Both the position numbers and the translations under genes were made by a program. Source: Caminibacter mediatlanticus TB-2 (lineage in GTDB: Bacteria; Campylobacterota; Campylobacteria; Campylobacterales; Nautiliaceae). From it: a stretch of DNA of 64,000 bases. The stretch is taken from NCBI RefSeq assembly GCF_005843985.1, contig NZ_CP040463.1:156501-220500 (forward strand). The letters are read 5' to 3'. The notes beneath the pieces were generated by a model, which worked only from the letters and a program-made list of their open reading frames with translations, made no database searches and was not told the DNA's origin. The number at the start of each line of letters is the position of its first letter. Within the stretch, counting starts at the first letter, position 1. This document shows positions 13,685 to 23,384 of the stretch, piece after piece.

Positions 13685-14613
13685 TGAAAAAATTTCTATT
13701 TTTTTTATTTCCATTATTTTTGTTTGCAGGGGCTCATATATTCGTACTTCATAGAATTGATGACTTTAGATATCCATCTACTAATACTTCAAGTAAAGAA
13801 TTAAAAAAGTATTTTGATTATTTAAAAGAAAACAAATATAAAGTAGTAAAACTCTCTACTTTAATAAAAATGATAAAAAATAAAGAAGATATAAATAAAA
13901 TTGTAGTTTTTACAATTGATGATAATTATAAAAGTTTTTATAAAAATGGTCTACCTCTTTTTAAAAAATATAATTTCCCATTTACTTTATTTGTATATAC
14001 AAAAGCAACTACCCAAAAATGGGGTGATTTTATGAGATGGAATGAAGTAAAAGAGTGTGCAAAATATGGCGAACTTGGAGTACATAGTTATGCCCATCCT
14101 CACTTAGCTAAACTATCAAATGAAGAGATTACAAATGATACAAAAAAAGCAATAAGTGAGTTTAAAAAATATATAGGATTTGTGCCTAATATCTATTCTT
14201 ACCCTTATGGAGAATATAATGAAAGAGTAAAAAAAATTATAAAAAAATTTTTCTCTTACATTGTAAATCAAAATCCAGGGGCAATTGATTTAACAACTCC
14301 TCTTGATGATATAGATAGAATAGCTCTAACAGGCAAAGTTAATATAGAAAAAAAACTTAAACTAAAAAGACTTCATTTAAAAAAATTAGTAATTAAAAGA
14401 GATAAAAATAGAATTATTGAAATATCAGGTGAATTAAAAGAAAGTTTACCATATGTAAACATCTACATAACAAAACATGGATGGAAGGGTATAAGAGTAA
14501 AAAATAAAAAGTTTATTTACTATCCTAACTTTGAGTTAAAAAAATATAGAAATAGAGTTATCATAAGATATAATTATAAAATAATTTCGAAATTAATTTT
14601 AAAGGAGGAATAA
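13684..14613 (+). CDS. Polysaccharide deacetylase family protein, exported
   Basis: A 309-residue protein with a signal peptide (about 1-17). The NodB fold is shown by TIDD (catalytic Asp79-Asp80), the metal-binding HSYAH (134-138) followed by PHL, and YSYPYGEY (about 171-178). Such enzymes remove acetyl groups from peptidoglycan or polysaccharides in the periplasm. The C-terminal third is Lys-rich and lacks a recognised domain. It is translationally coupled to secG and followed by frr with a one-base overlap. The substrate is not predictable. Confidence 0.8.
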   Translation: MKKFLFFLFPLFLFAGAHIFVLHRIDDFRYPSTNTSSKELKKYFDYLKENKYKVVKLSTLIKMIKNKEDINKIVVFTIDDNYKSFYKNGLPLFKKYNFPFTLFVYTKATTQKWGDFMRWNEVKECAKYGELGVHSYAHPHLAKLSNEEITNDTKKAISEFKKYIGFVPNIYSYPYGEYNERVKKIIKKFFSYIVNQNPGAIDLTTPLDDIDRIALTGKVNIEKKLKLKRLHLKKLVIKRDKNRIIEISGELKESLPYVNIYITKHGWKGIRVKNKKFIYYPNFELKKYRNRVIIRYNYKIISKLILKEE

Positions 14614-15167
14614 TGGAAGAAGTATTTGAGTTTGCAAAAGAGCATATGCAAAAAAGTATTGAGGTATTAAAAAAGGATTTAAACACTTTAAGGACTGGTA
14701 AGGTTTCTATTCATGTTTTAGATGGTGTAAAAGTAGAATATTATGGAGCTCCGACTCCTTTAAATCAAGTTGCTAATATCAATGCTGTTGATGCTACAAC
14801 TATTGTAATCTCTCCTTGGGATAAATCAATTATTAATGATATTGAAAAAGCCATTCAAGAAGCAAATGTTGGGGCTAATCCAAATAATGATGGAGATACT
14901 ATAAAACTATATTTCCCTCCAATGACAGAGGAAGAGAGAAAAAAACAAGCAAAAAAAGCAAAAGAATTTGGTGAAAAAGCAAAAATTGCTATTAGAAATA
15001 TAAGAAGAGAAGCAAATGATGAAATAAAAAAAATGTTTAAAAACAAAGAAATAACAGAAGATGACCAAAAAAGAGGTCTTGATAAAGTCCAAGAAATTAC
15101 TGATGAATTCATTAAAAAAGTAGACGAAATTGTTAATAAAAAAATAGATGATGTTATGAAAGTTTAA
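14613..15167 (+). CDS. frr: Ribosome recycling factor
   Basis: 184 residues, the normal RRF length. [20 protein letters not shown], the Asn-Pro-Asn-Asn-Asp-Gly loop and [10 protein letters not shown] are diagnostic. RRF with EF-G splits the 70S complex after termination. AAAGGAGGA lies just upstream of the ATG, inside the 3' end of the deacetylase gene. The domain order (triple helix and beta/alpha/beta insert) is intact. Confidence 0.97.
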   Translation: MEEVFEFAKEHMQKSIEVLKKDLNTLRTGKVSIHVLDGVKVEYYGAPTPLNQVANINAVDATTIVISPWDKSIINDIEKAIQEANVGANPNNDGDTIKLYFPPMTEEERKKQAKKAKEFGEKAKIAIRNIRREANDEIKKMFKNKEITEDDQKRGLDKVQEITDEFIKKVDEIVNKKIDDVMKV

Positions 15168-15171
15168 TATA

Positions 15172-15206
15172 ATGGAAAATGGACAATTAAAAATGGAAAA
15201 TATTAA
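15172..15206 (+). repeat. Heptad repeat at the pyrE start
   Basis: Five 7-bp units: ATGGAAA, ATGGACA, ATTAAAA, ATGGAAA, ATATTAA. They supply the pyrE start codon. Same family as repeats at 18298, 24470, 27782 and 31327. Confidence 0.8.
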
Positions 15207-15813
15207 TGTAAGAGAAATATATGAAAAATATGGAGCTTTACTTAAAGGGCATTTTTTACTAAGCAGTGGAAAACATAGTGAATATTATTTACAAAGTGCA
15301 AGAGTATTAGAATACCCAGAAGTTGCTGAAAAATTAGCAAAAGAATTAGCAAAAGAGATTAAAAAAGCAGGTGTTGAAGTTGATACAATATGCTCTCCTG
15401 CTATTGGAGGACTTCTTGCTGGGTATGAACTTGCAAGAGCCCTTGGAGTTAGATTTATTTTTACTGAAAGAGTAAAAGGTGAAATGACACTAAGAAGAGG
15501 GTTTGAAGTAAAAGAAGGTGAAAAAGTACTTATTTGTGAAGATATAATTACAACTGGTGGGTCTGCAATGGAAGCTGCAAGAGAAATTGAAAAAAGAGGC
15601 GGTGAAATTGTTGGATTTGCAGCAATTGCAAATAGAGGAGTTTGTAAAAGAGTAAATGGAAAAACAAATAGGAAAAATGAGTGTAAATTACCTGAGAATA
15701 AACCTTTCTTTGCATTAGAAGATTTTGAATTTGAAGTATATAATCCAGAAGAATGTCCAATGTGTAAAATGGGGGCTTGTGGTCCTATTAAGCCAGGGAG
15801 TAGAGGTAATTAA
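15172..15813 (+). CDS. pyrE: Orotate phosphoribosyltransferase
   Basis: 213 residues. The PRPP-binding loop is [17 protein letters not shown], and [17 protein letters not shown] is the flexible catalytic loop. PyrE converts orotate and PRPP to OMP in pyrimidine synthesis; pyrF lies about 9 kb on. The first residues [10 protein letters not shown] are encoded by four copies of a 7-bp repeat (ATGGAAA, ATGGACA, ATTAAAA, ATGGAAA), so either the first or the fourth copy may supply the start. No clear SD precedes either; coupling to frr, four bases upstream, is likely. Confidence 0.95.
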   Translation: MENGQLKMENINVREIYEKYGALLKGHFLLSSGKHSEYYLQSARVLEYPEVAEKLAKELAKEIKKAGVEVDTICSPAIGGLLAGYELARALGVRFIFTERVKGEMTLRRGFEVKEGEKVLICEDIITTGGSAMEAAREIEKRGGEIVGFAAIANRGVCKRVNGKTNRKNECKLPENKPFFALEDFEFEVYNPEECPMCKMGACGPIKPGSRGN

Positions 15814-16205
15814 TGACTTGTCCTCTTTGTATTTCTCGAAATGAAAATATTATTTACAAAGACTCTTTTTTAAGAGTCATTTTAGTTGATGAGATTCCAG
15901 GATATATAAGAATTATCACTCAAAGACATATCAAAGAACTTAGTGATTTGAATGATGAAGAGGCTATCAAAATAACTTTGATTATTAAAAAAATTGAAAA
16001 AGTTATGATTGAAGTTTTAAATCCTGATAAAATAAATATTGCAAGTTTAGGTAACATAGTACCTCACCTTCACTTTCATCTAATTCCAAGATACAAAAAT
16101 GACCCTTGGTGGCCAGAAGCTACTTTTTGTGAGAAAAAAAGAGAATTTAATTATCCTACTTCAAATTTAGAAGAGTTAAAACAAAGGATAAAAGATATCT
16201 TCTAA
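15813..16205 (+). CDS. HIT-family hydrolase
   Basis: 130 residues with the histidine triad PHLHFHLIPR (His85, 87, 89). An N-terminal CPLC could form half of a zinc site. HIT proteins hydrolyse nucleotide phosphoramidates or dinucleoside polyphosphates; the specific substrate is unknown. The ATG overlaps the pyrE stop (TAATG). AAAGGA near its 3' end appears to serve the next gene. Confidence 0.9.
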   Translation: MTCPLCISRNENIIYKDSFLRVILVDEIPGYIRIITQRHIKELSDLNDEEAIKITLIIKKIEKVMIEVLNPDKINIASLGNIVPHLHFHLIPRYKNDPWWPEATFCEKKREFNYPTSNLEELKQRIKDIF

Positions 16206-17244
16206 AAAGTTTTTTATTCTTTTATCTCTATATTACTTTTTATTTTTTACCTTAATTGGTGATTATGTAATTTTTCTACCAAAATATTTTACTCAAATTG
16301 GATTTTCTCCAACTCAAATTGGAATTATTTTTTCAATTATGCCAATTGCAAGATTTATAACACCTTTTTTATATTTAAAAAAGCCTATTACAAAAAAAAA
16401 TTATATTCTCTCACTTATAATTTCTACTTTTGCTTCTTTTTTACTACTTAGCAACAACTTTTATTTAATTTTAATTGCATTTTTTTTAATAGGGAGTAGT
16501 TTTGCTATTGTTTTTCCATATATAGAAGCAATTGCAATTGAGAAACTAAAAGAAAAGTATGGTCTTGCAAGAGTATATGGAAGTATTGGTTTTATGTTAT
16601 TTGGAATTATTTTTTCATATATAAGTGGAAATTTAATTTATCTTTTTATTATTTTAATGATTTTAACTAATTTAATAGCCCTATTTCTAAAAGAAGATAA
16701 AAAAATCTCAAAAAAAGTCTCTTCTATTAATTTTAAAAAAGAATGGAAATTTTGGATTGCTGTAATCTTACTTCAAATTAGTTTTGGAGGATTTTATAAC
16801 TTTTTTACAATCTATAATCTACAACATGGAATAAGTAAAGAGTATATTGGGTGGCTTTGGGCTATTGGTGTAATAGCTGAAATTGTTATTTTTATAATAG
16901 GCCATAAATTTTTACAAAAACTATCTTCAAAAACTTGGATAAAAATTGCTATTTTTCTTACATCAATAAGATGGCTGATGGTATATTTATTTGCAGGAAA
17001 TTTGCTCTTAATTGCTATATCTCAAATTATTCACGCTTTTTCATTTGCAATTTTTCACACCTCAGCTCTTTTATATCTATCAAATAGATATGAAAATAAA
17101 ACTCTTGCTCAACAATTCTACTCAGGCATAGCATATGGTCTTGCTGCATTTTTGGGAAGCTTAATATCAGGTTATTTATACGGAGAAAAACTGTTTTTAT
17201 ATGAAAGCTTTATAGCCTTGATTGGATTTTTGGTTATGTTATAA
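16195..17244 (+). CDS. MFS-type transporter with an ATA in place of a start codon
   Basis: The conserved protein starts well before its first ATG (16339): the frame is open from 16192 and encodes SSKKFFILLSLYYFLFFTLI, the expected first membrane helix, then GDYVIFLPKYF. No ATG, GTG or TTG exists in this stretch. AAAGGA at 16183-16188 lies six bases before ATA at 16195, the best start. The 349-residue product has about 10-12 membrane helices and resembles the MFS_1_like/LacY-type permeases. The substrate is unknown. It overlaps the end of the HIT gene by 11 bases. A mutated ATG is the main alternative. Confidence 0.65.
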   Translation: MSSKKFFILLSLYYFLFFTLIGDYVIFLPKYFTQIGFSPTQIGIIFSIMPIARFITPFLYLKKPITKKNYILSLIISTFASFLLLSNNFYLILIAFFLIGSSFAIVFPYIEAIAIEKLKEKYGLARVYGSIGFMLFGIIFSYISGNLIYLFIILMILTNLIALFLKEDKKISKKVSSINFKKEWKFWIAVILLQISFGGFYNFFTIYNLQHGISKEYIGWLWAIGVIAEIVIFIIGHKFLQKLSSKTWIKIAIFLTSIRWLMVYLFAGNLLLIAISQIIHAFSFAIFHTSALLYLSNRYENKTLAQQFYSGIAYGLAAFLGSLISGYLYGEKLFLYESFIALIGFLVML

Positions 17245-17272
17245 TACATTAATTTAAAATTAAAGGATTTAT

Positions 17273-18238
17273 TTGACACTTCCAAAAAAAATTTTTGATA
17301 GAAAAACTAATCTTCAATTCAAAAATACATTAATAACAGGACCAAAAAGAGTTGGAAAAACTTTTTTAGTGTTTAATTTTTTAAAAAATTTTAAAGGAAA
17401 ATATAAATATATTGATTTTTCAGATTATAAAGAAAAAAACTTTGATTTTAGTGATGTTGACTTAGTTATATTTGATAATTTTGATTTTTCAGCTCCAATT
17501 CCTCCTATTACAACATTCATAATAACAAATGAAAATATTAATATTGAAGGTTTTGAAAAAATAGAGCTAAATGGACTGGATTTTGAAGAATTTTTTGCAT
17601 TTGAAAATGGTGCTAATATAAATCAAATTTTTGATAAATTTTTAAGGCTTGGAAATTTTCCAAGAATTTTTAATGAAGAATACTTTAAAGACGAATACTT
17701 AAAAGAGACATTTGAATTGCTTCCTTATAATAAAAAAATATTAGCATTTTTCTTTTCACATATAGGAGAGAAATTTACTCTTTATCAGATCTATCAAATT
17801 CTAAAAAAAGAGATGAAAATAAGTAAAGATAGTTTTTATAAAGAAGTAAATAACTTAATAAAAAATAGAGTCATTTTTGAACTTAATAAATTCAATTCCC
17901 CTAAATCTCCTAAAAAGTTTTACTCATACAATTTTGCTTTTAAAAACATCTTAACTAATAAAAAAAATATTCAATATACATTTGAGAATATAATTTTTTT
18001 AGAGATGAATAAAAAAAATATTTTTTATAAAGATACTTTAACTTTTTACTTACCAGAAGAAGAAAGAGGAATATTAGTTTTACCTTTTGCAAATGAAGAA
18101 GTTGTAGAAGAGAAATTAAAAAAAGTAACTGATGTAAAAAAGATAGATGTAATTACAATATCAAATGAATTTGAAGTTGATAATAAAAATTTTGAAGTGG
18201 AGGTGATACCATTTGCAAGATGGACATTTGCGGAATAG
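17273..18238 (+). CDS. P-loop ATPase of unknown role
   Basis: 321 residues starting at TTG (17273), chosen because AAAGGA is four bases upstream. Walker A is TGPKRVGKTF (about 22-31); a short DLVIFDNFDF (about 63-72) is the likely Walker B strand. FEEFFAFENGA and LRLGNFPRI resemble the AAA/DUF4143-type ATPases, which also carry a C-terminal winged helix and nuclease-like part. The role is unknown in this family. Its 3' end overlaps rnhB by 19 bases. Confidence 0.6.
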   Translation: MTLPKKIFDRKTNLQFKNTLITGPKRVGKTFLVFNFLKNFKGKYKYIDFSDYKEKNFDFSDVDLVIFDNFDFSAPIPPITTFIITNENINIEGFEKIELNGLDFEEFFAFENGANINQIFDKFLRLGNFPRIFNEEYFKDEYLKETFELLPYNKKILAFFFSHIGEKFTLYQIYQILKKEMKISKDSFYKEVNNLIKNRVIFELNKFNSPKSPKKFYSYNFAFKNILTNKKNIQYTFENIIFLEMNKKNIFYKDTLTFYLPEEERGILVLPFANEEVVEEKLKKVTDVKKIDVITISNEFEVDNKNFEVEVIPFARWTFAE

Positions 18239-18798
18239 ATGAAGCAGGAAGAGGGCCAATTGCAGGACCATTAGTAATGGCAGGAGTTATGTTTTTAATG
18301 GAAAATGGAAAATGGAAAATGAGTAATGAATATTTTGAAAAACTAACAGATTCGAAAAAATTAAGTCCAAAAAAAAGAGAAGAACTTTTTGAAGTTATTA
18401 AAGAAAACTCTATATATCACATTGTTTTTATTGATAATGAAACAATTGATAAAAAAGGATTATCTTTTGCAATTAAATTTGGATTAAATGAGATTATCTC
18501 AAAAATAAATGCAAAAGAATATCTATTTGATGGAAATACAAATTTTGGTATAAAAAAGATAAAACCTATAATAAAAGGTGATTTAAAAATAAAAGAAATT
18601 AGTGCAGCAAGTATTTTAGCAAAAGTTAGCAGAGATAGATATATGATTGAAATTGATAAAATTTATCCTGAGTATAATTTTAAAAAACACAAAGGATATA
18701 TAACAAAAGAGCATATCAATCTTATAAAAAAATATGGTTTTTCAGATATACACAGAAAAAGTTATAAATTAAAGGCATTAGAACCTACTTTATTTTAA
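18220..18798 (+). CDS. rnhB: Ribonuclease HII
   Basis: 192 residues with GIDEAGRGPIAGP (catalytic Asp7 and Glu8), LTDSKKLSPKKR, the Asp in LFDGN, and ISAASILAKVSRDRYM. RNase HII removes ribonucleotides misincorporated in DNA. Between strands 1 and 2 it carries an unusual insert, MENGKWKMSNE, encoded by a 7-bp repeat array (18298-18332). The insert lies at a loop before the conserved DSKKL, so activity is probably kept. Confidence 0.95.
   Translation: MDICGIDEAGRGPIAGPLVMAGVMFLMENGKWKMSNEYFEKLTDSKKLSPKKREELFEVIKENSIYHIVFIDNETIDKKGLSFAIKFGLNEIISKINAKEYLFDGNTNFGIKKIKPIIKGDLKIKEISAASILAKVSRDRYMIEIDKIYPEYNFKKHKGYITKEHINLIKKYGFSDIHRKSYKLKALEPTLF
18298..18332 (+). repeat. Heptad repeat inside rnhB
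   Basis: ATGGAAA three times, then ATGAGTA and ATGAATA, in register. It encodes MENGKWKMSNE, which is not part of the conserved RNase HII core. The three perfect units add 21 bases, keeping the frame. Confidence 0.8.
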
Positions 18799-18806
18799 GG
18801 ATTAAT

Positions 18807-19514
18807 ATGAAAAAGAAATTTATTAGCTTTTTGATAGCTTTAAATTTATATGGAGCTTTTCCTTCATGGTATTACAATATAAAAAACACTCAAAAACAAA
18901 AAAAAGCCTTTGTTGAGATTATGCTTCCTCTAATAGAAAGAGAAAATCAAAAAATAAAAAAACTAAGAGAAAAAATAATTCAAATTTTTAATGACCCTTA
19001 TTTTTTAACAAACAAAAAAAACCTATCATTTTTAGCAACTATTGCAAAAAAATATAAAATAAAAAACTTAACTAATAAAGAAGAGTATCTAAAAAAAATT
19101 GACATTATTCCACCATCCCTTGCATTAGCCCAAGCTGCTCTTGAGAGTGGATGGGGGAAAAGTAGATTTGTAAAACAAGCAAATAATATTTTTGGTCATT
19201 GGGAATATTCTAATAAAGGATTAAAACCAAAAAGTAAATATGAATATATAAAAATAGACTATTCAATTAAAATATTCCCTTCTCTTGAAAACTCTATCGC
19301 AGCATATATGCTAAATCTAAATAGAAATCCCGCATATAAAAATTTTAGAAATCTAAGATATAAATATAAAAAAACAAATAAACTATTTACAGGAATTATA
19401 GCTGCAAATACTATGATAAATTACTCTCAACTTCACGAAAAATATGTTACTTTATTGAAACAAATGATTAAAAAAAATCATTGGGAAAAATATGATAAAG
19501 CTTTGTCAGAGTAA
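18807..19514 (+). CDS. Bax-like glucosaminidase, exported
   Basis: 235 residues with a short signal sequence (1-17). The glucosaminidase signature PSLALAQAALESGWGKSRFV (about 108-127, catalytic Glu in ALESGWG) and NNIFGHWEY follow, then the late FPSLENSIAAYMLNLNRNPAY. This matches the Bax group (GH73-like). It should cut peptidoglycan glycan strands in the periplasm. It follows rnhB by eight bases with an AAGGA site. Confidence 0.85.
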   Translation: MKKKFISFLIALNLYGAFPSWYYNIKNTQKQKKAFVEIMLPLIERENQKIKKLREKIIQIFNDPYFLTNKKNLSFLATIAKKYKIKNLTNKEEYLKKIDIIPPSLALAQAALESGWGKSRFVKQANNIFGHWEYSNKGLKPKSKYEYIKIDYSIKIFPSLENSIAAYMLNLNRNPAYKNFRNLRYKYKKTNKLFTGIIAANTMINYSQLHEKYVTLLKQMIKKNHWEKYDKALSE

Positions 19515-19557
19515 TGTAATTTTATTAAAGTAAAATTAATAAAAAAAAGGAGATAGG

Positions 19558-20367
19558 ATGGAAAAATATCAAGGATATATTGATATTGCAATTTCTTATG
19601 GAATTAAGATAGTTGGAGCAATATTAATATTTATTATTGGAAAATGGATAACAAAACTTCTAACAAATCTATTTAGAAAAGCTCTTCAAAAATCAAATAC
19701 TGATGAAACATTAATTAAATTTCTTGGAGATTTAATCTACTTTGCTTTATTAGTATTAGTAATTATTGCAGCTCTTGGAACACTTGGTGTTAATACAACT
19801 TCATTTGCAGCAATAATAGGTGCTGCTGGTTTAGCGGTTGGTTTAGCTCTACAAGCTAATTTCTCAAATTTTGGTGCAGGCATTGTAATTTTATTTTTAA
19901 GACCTTTTAAAGTTGGTGATTTTGTTGAAGCAGGTGGTGCTACTGGTGTTGTTGAATCAATTGGAATTTTTAATACAACTATTAAAACAGGTGATAATAG
20001 AGTTATTATTGTTCCAAACTCAAATATAATTGGTGGAAATATTGTAAACTATTCAAAAGAGCCAATTAGAAGAATTGATTTAGTAATTGGAGTTGGATAT
20101 GAAGATGATTTAAAACTTGTTAAACATACTCTTGAAGAAATTTTAAAAAGCGATGAAAGAATATTAAAAGACCCTGCTCCAAGTGTAGCTTTAGCAGAAC
20201 TTGCAGATAGCAGTGTTAATTTTAATGTAAGACCTTGGGTAAAAAGTGGTGATTACTGGGCAGTTAGAAGTGACTTACTTGAAAAAATTAAAGTAATTTT
20301 TGATGAAAAAGGAATCAATATTCCATATCCTCAAATGGATGTACATATTGACCAAAAAGCAGCTTAA
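19558..20367 (+). CDS. mscS: Small-conductance mechanosensitive channel
   Basis: 269 residues. Three membrane helices (about 12-30, 55-75 and 80-108); the third has the small-residue pattern AAIIGAAGLAVGLALQANFS of the MscS pore, followed by GIVILFLRPFKVGDFVE and the cytoplasmic beta and alpha/beta domains. It releases solutes on osmotic downshock. AAAAGGAGATAGG lies just before the ATG. It ends in a strong hairpin shared with the convergent dehydrogenase gene. Confidence 0.93.
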   Translation: MEKYQGYIDIAISYGIKIVGAILIFIIGKWITKLLTNLFRKALQKSNTDETLIKFLGDLIYFALLVLVIIAALGTLGVNTTSFAAIIGAAGLAVGLALQANFSNFGAGIVILFLRPFKVGDFVEAGGATGVVESIGIFNTTIKTGDNRVIIVPNSNIIGGNIVNYSKEPIRRIDLVIGVGYEDDLKLVKHTLEEILKSDERILKDPAPSVALAELADSSVNFNVRPWVKSGDYWAVRSDLLEKIKVIFDEKGINIPYPQMDVHIDQKAA

Positions 20368-20379
20368 TTGCTGCTTTTT
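20354..20379. terminator. Bidirectional terminator between mscS and a dehydrogenase gene
   Basis: AAAAAGCAGC (20354-20363) and GCTGCTTTTT (20370-20379) form a perfect 10-bp stem with loop TTAATT, giving a T-run in both directions. The stop codons of both convergent genes lie within or next to the loop. Confidence 0.85.
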
Positions 20380-21287
20380 ATAAATTCTTCAATATTCATA
20401 TAAATTCCTTGCATTAATTTATTTCTTGCTTCAATACTTGTCCAAGCTACATGTGGAGTTAAAAGTGTTTTTTCGTTAAATTTTAAAAGTGGATTATCTT
20501 TATTTATTGGTTCATTTTCAAAAACATCAAGCCCTATAAAAATATCTTTTTTTTCTAAAATATTTGCTAAATCTTTTTCATTAATAATTCCCCCTCTTCC
20601 AACATTTACTAAAATAGAAAAATCTTCAATTAAATTTAATTTTTCATAATTTAAAAGATTTTTTGTATTTTCATTTAAAGGTGCATGAATAGTAATAATT
20701 TTACTTGTTTTCAATAACTCATCTAAATCTACCCTCTTATATTCATTTGAATTATTTTTTCCACTTGTTGAATAATAAATAACTTCAGCCCCAAAACTAC
20801 TTGCTACTTTTGCAACTTCTCTTCCTATACTACCAAGACCAATAATTCCCCATCTTTTTCCTTTAATCTCAAACCAATTTTGAATATGCGTAAAAATAGG
20901 TGAATAAGGATATTTTTCTCTTGCATATTTATCAAAATAACAAATCTTATTTAATAAAGATAATACCAAAGCAAATGTATGTTGAACCACAGCATTAGTA
21001 GAATATCCTGCAACATTTTTAACAATTATCCCTTTTTTATTTGCATATTCTAAATCTACATTATTCATACCCGTTGCAGCAATTTGAATAAATTTAAGAT
21101 TTTTTGCATTATCTATTACATTTTTATCAATAACAACTTTATTAGTTACGATAATATCTGCATTTTTAACTCTATCAATTAGCTCATCTTTATTGGTAAT
21201 TTGATAAATTTCAACTTCTCCTAAATTCTTAAATTTCTCAAAATCTACATTCCCAAGAGTTAAAGCATCTAAAAAAACAATTTTCAT
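20364..21287 (-). CDS. D-2-hydroxyacid dehydrogenase, NAD-dependent
   Basis: 307 residues. The NAD-binding GIIGLGSIGREVAKVA, the catalytic Arg in LVNVGRGGIINE, Glu in FENEP and His in LTPHVAW are all present. Substrates in this family include glycerate/hydroxypyruvate, lactate and 3-phosphoglycerate; the length and lack of an ACT domain fit a glycerate or hydroxypyruvate reductase. Monocistronic, sharing its terminator with mscS. Confidence 0.85.
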   Translation of the reverse strand: MKIVFLDALTLGNVDFEKFKNLGEVEIYQITNKDELIDRVKNADIIVTNKVVIDKNVIDNAKNLKFIQIAATGMNNVDLEYANKKGIIVKNVAGYSTNAVVQHTFALVLSLLNKICYFDKYAREKYPYSPIFTHIQNWFEIKGKRWGIIGLGSIGREVAKVASSFGAEVIYYSTSGKNNSNEYKRVDLDELLKTSKIITIHAPLNENTKNLLNYEKLNLIEDFSILVNVGRGGIINEKDLANILEKKDIFIGLDVFENEPINKDNPLLKFNEKTLLTPHVAWTSIEARNKLMQGIYMNIEEFIKSSN

Positions 21288-21299
21288 TTTATCTCCTTG

Positions 21300-21308
21300 T
21301 GCTATAAT
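21300..21308 (+). promoter_or_regulatory. Promoter -10 of the DUF3108 gene
   Basis: TGCTATAAT (extended -10), 18 bases upstream of the ATG at 21327 and followed by AAAAAAAGG. Confidence 0.5.
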
Positions 21309-21326
21309 TAGAAAAAAAGGTATTTT

Positions 21327-22046
21327 ATGAGAATAATTTTACTATTATTTTGTATAGTTTTTTTAAATGCAACTAAAATTGAAGCAACATACTCAGCAAA
21401 ATATGGATGGTTTGGAACTATTGCAACAGCAAAAGGTATTTTTGAAAGAAATAATACTAATTATCAAATCACTACAACAGTCAATGCAAAAGGAATTGCA
21501 GCTGCACTTTCTGGTAATTTAATGCAGACATATAAAAGTATAGGAATAATAAAAAATGGCTTATTAATACCTCAAAAATATATTGTAGATATTAAAAGAA
21601 ATGGAAATGACTATTATAGAGTACATATTTTTAACCACAAAAAAAAAGAAATTATTAAAATAAGATATAAAAATGGAAAACTAACAAAAAAGTATAAAAT
21701 ACCTTATGCCCCATATGATGTTCTATCTCTTTATTGGAACTTACCAAAACTTATAAAAGAGAAAAAACATTACACATTTTATGCAATAGGTGGTAGAAAA
21801 AAAGATGGAAGAATTGATATAACTTTTCCAAATAAAGAAGAAATTAATCAATTAAAAAAATCTCTCAAAAAAAGTGGTTTATACATAAAAGCAAATTTAT
21901 ATAATAAAGTATTTGTAGGAGATAAAGGAGTCTTATATTTAGTAATTAATCCTAAAAATTGGGTCACTCTTGCTGGTATGGTAAAAAATGTATTAAAAAT
22001 TGGAGATTTAAAAGGAGAGATTAAGAGTCTAAAAAAATTAAACTAA
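21327..22046 (+). CDS. DUF3108-family periplasmic protein
   Basis: 239 residues with a signal peptide (about 1-15). The beta-rich body starts IEATYSAKYGWFGTIATAKG and contains TTTVNAKGIAAALSG, YAPYDVLSLYWNLP and a C-terminal basic region, the DUF3108 pattern. The function is unknown; members lie in the envelope and may bind lipids. Its 3' end overlaps accC on the other strand by nine bases. GTC-containing half-sites around 22027 and 22056 may form a weak terminator. Confidence 0.75.
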   Translation: MRIILLLFCIVFLNATKIEATYSAKYGWFGTIATAKGIFERNNTNYQITTTVNAKGIAAALSGNLMQTYKSIGIIKNGLLIPQKYIVDIKRNGNDYYRVHIFNHKKKEIIKIRYKNGKLTKKYKIPYAPYDVLSLYWNLPKLIKEKKHYTFYAIGGRKKDGRIDITFPNKEEINQLKKSLKKSGLYIKANLYNKVFVGDKGVLYLVINPKNWVTLAGMVKNVLKIGDLKGEIKSLKKLN

Positions 22047-23384
22047 TCCTTTTGACTCTAAATATTTAGTATCATAGTTATTATTTAAAAAGTCCTCATT
22101 TTCAAGCATTTTTAAATGAAAAGGAATTGAAGTTTTAATTCCACTAATTTTAAACTCTTTTAATGCTTCTTTCATAACTTTTATTGCTTCTTCTCTATCT
22201 TTCCCCCAAGTAATAATTTTTGCAATTAAGCTATCATAATATGGAGGGATAATATATCCTGCATAAATATGAGTATCTACTCTTACATCTTTACCGCCAG
22301 GGATATAAAGTTTTTGAATTTTTCCAGGTGAAGGAATAAATTTCTCAGGGTCCTCAGCTAAAATTCTACACTCTATTGCATGACCTTTTATTTCTATTTT
22401 CTCTTGTGAAGGTATTTTCTCTCCTTCTTCTACTCTTATCATCCACTCTACTAAATCTAAACCTGTTACCATTTCACTTACTGGATGTTCAACTTGAAGT
22501 CTTGTATTCATTTCCATAAAATAAAAATTCAAATCTTTATCAACTAAAAATTCTATTGTTCCAGCACTATAATATCCTATTGCTTTTGCAGCTTTAACAG
22601 CAGTTTCGTGAAGTTTTTTTCTTGTTTCTTCATCTAAAATAGTAGCTGGAGATTCTTCAATTAATTTTTGATGTCTTCTTTGTAAACTACAATCTCTCTC
22701 TCCAAGATGAATAACATTTCCATGTTTATCCCCTAAAATTTGAACTTCAACATGTCTTGGCTTTTCAATATATTTTTCCATATAAATAGTAGCATCACCA
22801 AATGCACTCTCAGCTTCACTACTTGCAGCTAAAAATGCATTTTCTAAATAACTTTCATCTTCTACAACTCTCATACCTCTTCCGCCACCACCACTTGCAG
22901 CTTTAAGTATTACAGGATATCCAATCTCACGAGCAACTTTTTTAGCTTCTTCAATATCTTTAATTGCACCTTCACTTCCAGGAATTACAGGAACTCCCGC
23001 ACTTTTCATAACTTCCTTTGCTTTACTTTTATCTGCCATAAGCTCCATTACTTCTAAACTAGGCCCTATAAAAGAAATATTATGAGCCTTACAAACTTCC
23101 ACAAATGTCTGATTTTCACTTAAAAATCCATATCCTGGAAAGATTGCATCACACTCTGTCATTTCAGCAGCTGTAATAATTGCTGGAATATTTAAATAAC
23201 TCTCACTACTTTTTGCAGGTCCTACACAAACAGCACCATCAGCAAACCCTAAATATATTGCATCTTTATCTGCTTTTGAATAGATACAAACAGCTTCTTT
23301 ATCTAATTTATGAATAGCTCTTATAGCTCTTAGAGCAATCTCCCCTCTATTTGCTATAAGAATTCTATTTAGCTTTTTCATCAA
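22038..23384 (-). CDS. accC: Biotin carboxylase subunit of acetyl-CoA carboxylase
   Basis: 448 residues, full length. [17 protein letters not shown] begins the N-domain; [14 protein letters not shown] is the ATP-grasp Gly-rich loop; [20 protein letters not shown] is the catalytic signature. The enzyme carboxylates biotin on AccB with ATP and bicarbonate, the first half of malonyl-CoA formation. It overlaps accB by four bases (ATGA). accD lies 3.2 kb on and accA is not in the window. Confidence 0.96.
   Translation of the reverse strand: MMKKLNRILIANRGEIALRAIRAIHKLDKEAVCIYSKADKDAIYLGFADGAVCVGPAKSSESYLNIPAIITAAEMTECDAIFPGYGFLSENQTFVEVCKAHNISFIGPSLEVMELMADKSKAKEVMKSAGVPVIPGSEGAIKDIEEAKKVAREIGYPVILKAASGGGGRGMRVVEDESYLENAFLAASSEAESAFGDATIYMEKYIEKPRHVEVQILGDKHGNVIHLGERDCSLQRRHQKLIEESPATILDEETRKKLHETAVKAAKAIGYYSAGTIEFLVDKDLNFYFMEMNTRLQVEHPVSEMVTGLDLVEWMIRVEEGEKIPSQEKIEIKGHAIECRILAEDPEKFIPSPGKIQKLYIPGGKDVRVDTHIYAGYIIPPYYDSLIAKIITWGKDREEAIKVMKEALKEFKISGIKTSIPFHLKMLENEDFLNNNYDTKYLESKGLV

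Noticed and set aside
16339-17244. MFS transporter starting at ATG 16339
   Set aside because: Would remove the first membrane helix and the conserved GDYVIFLPKYF, which are intact upstream in the same frame.
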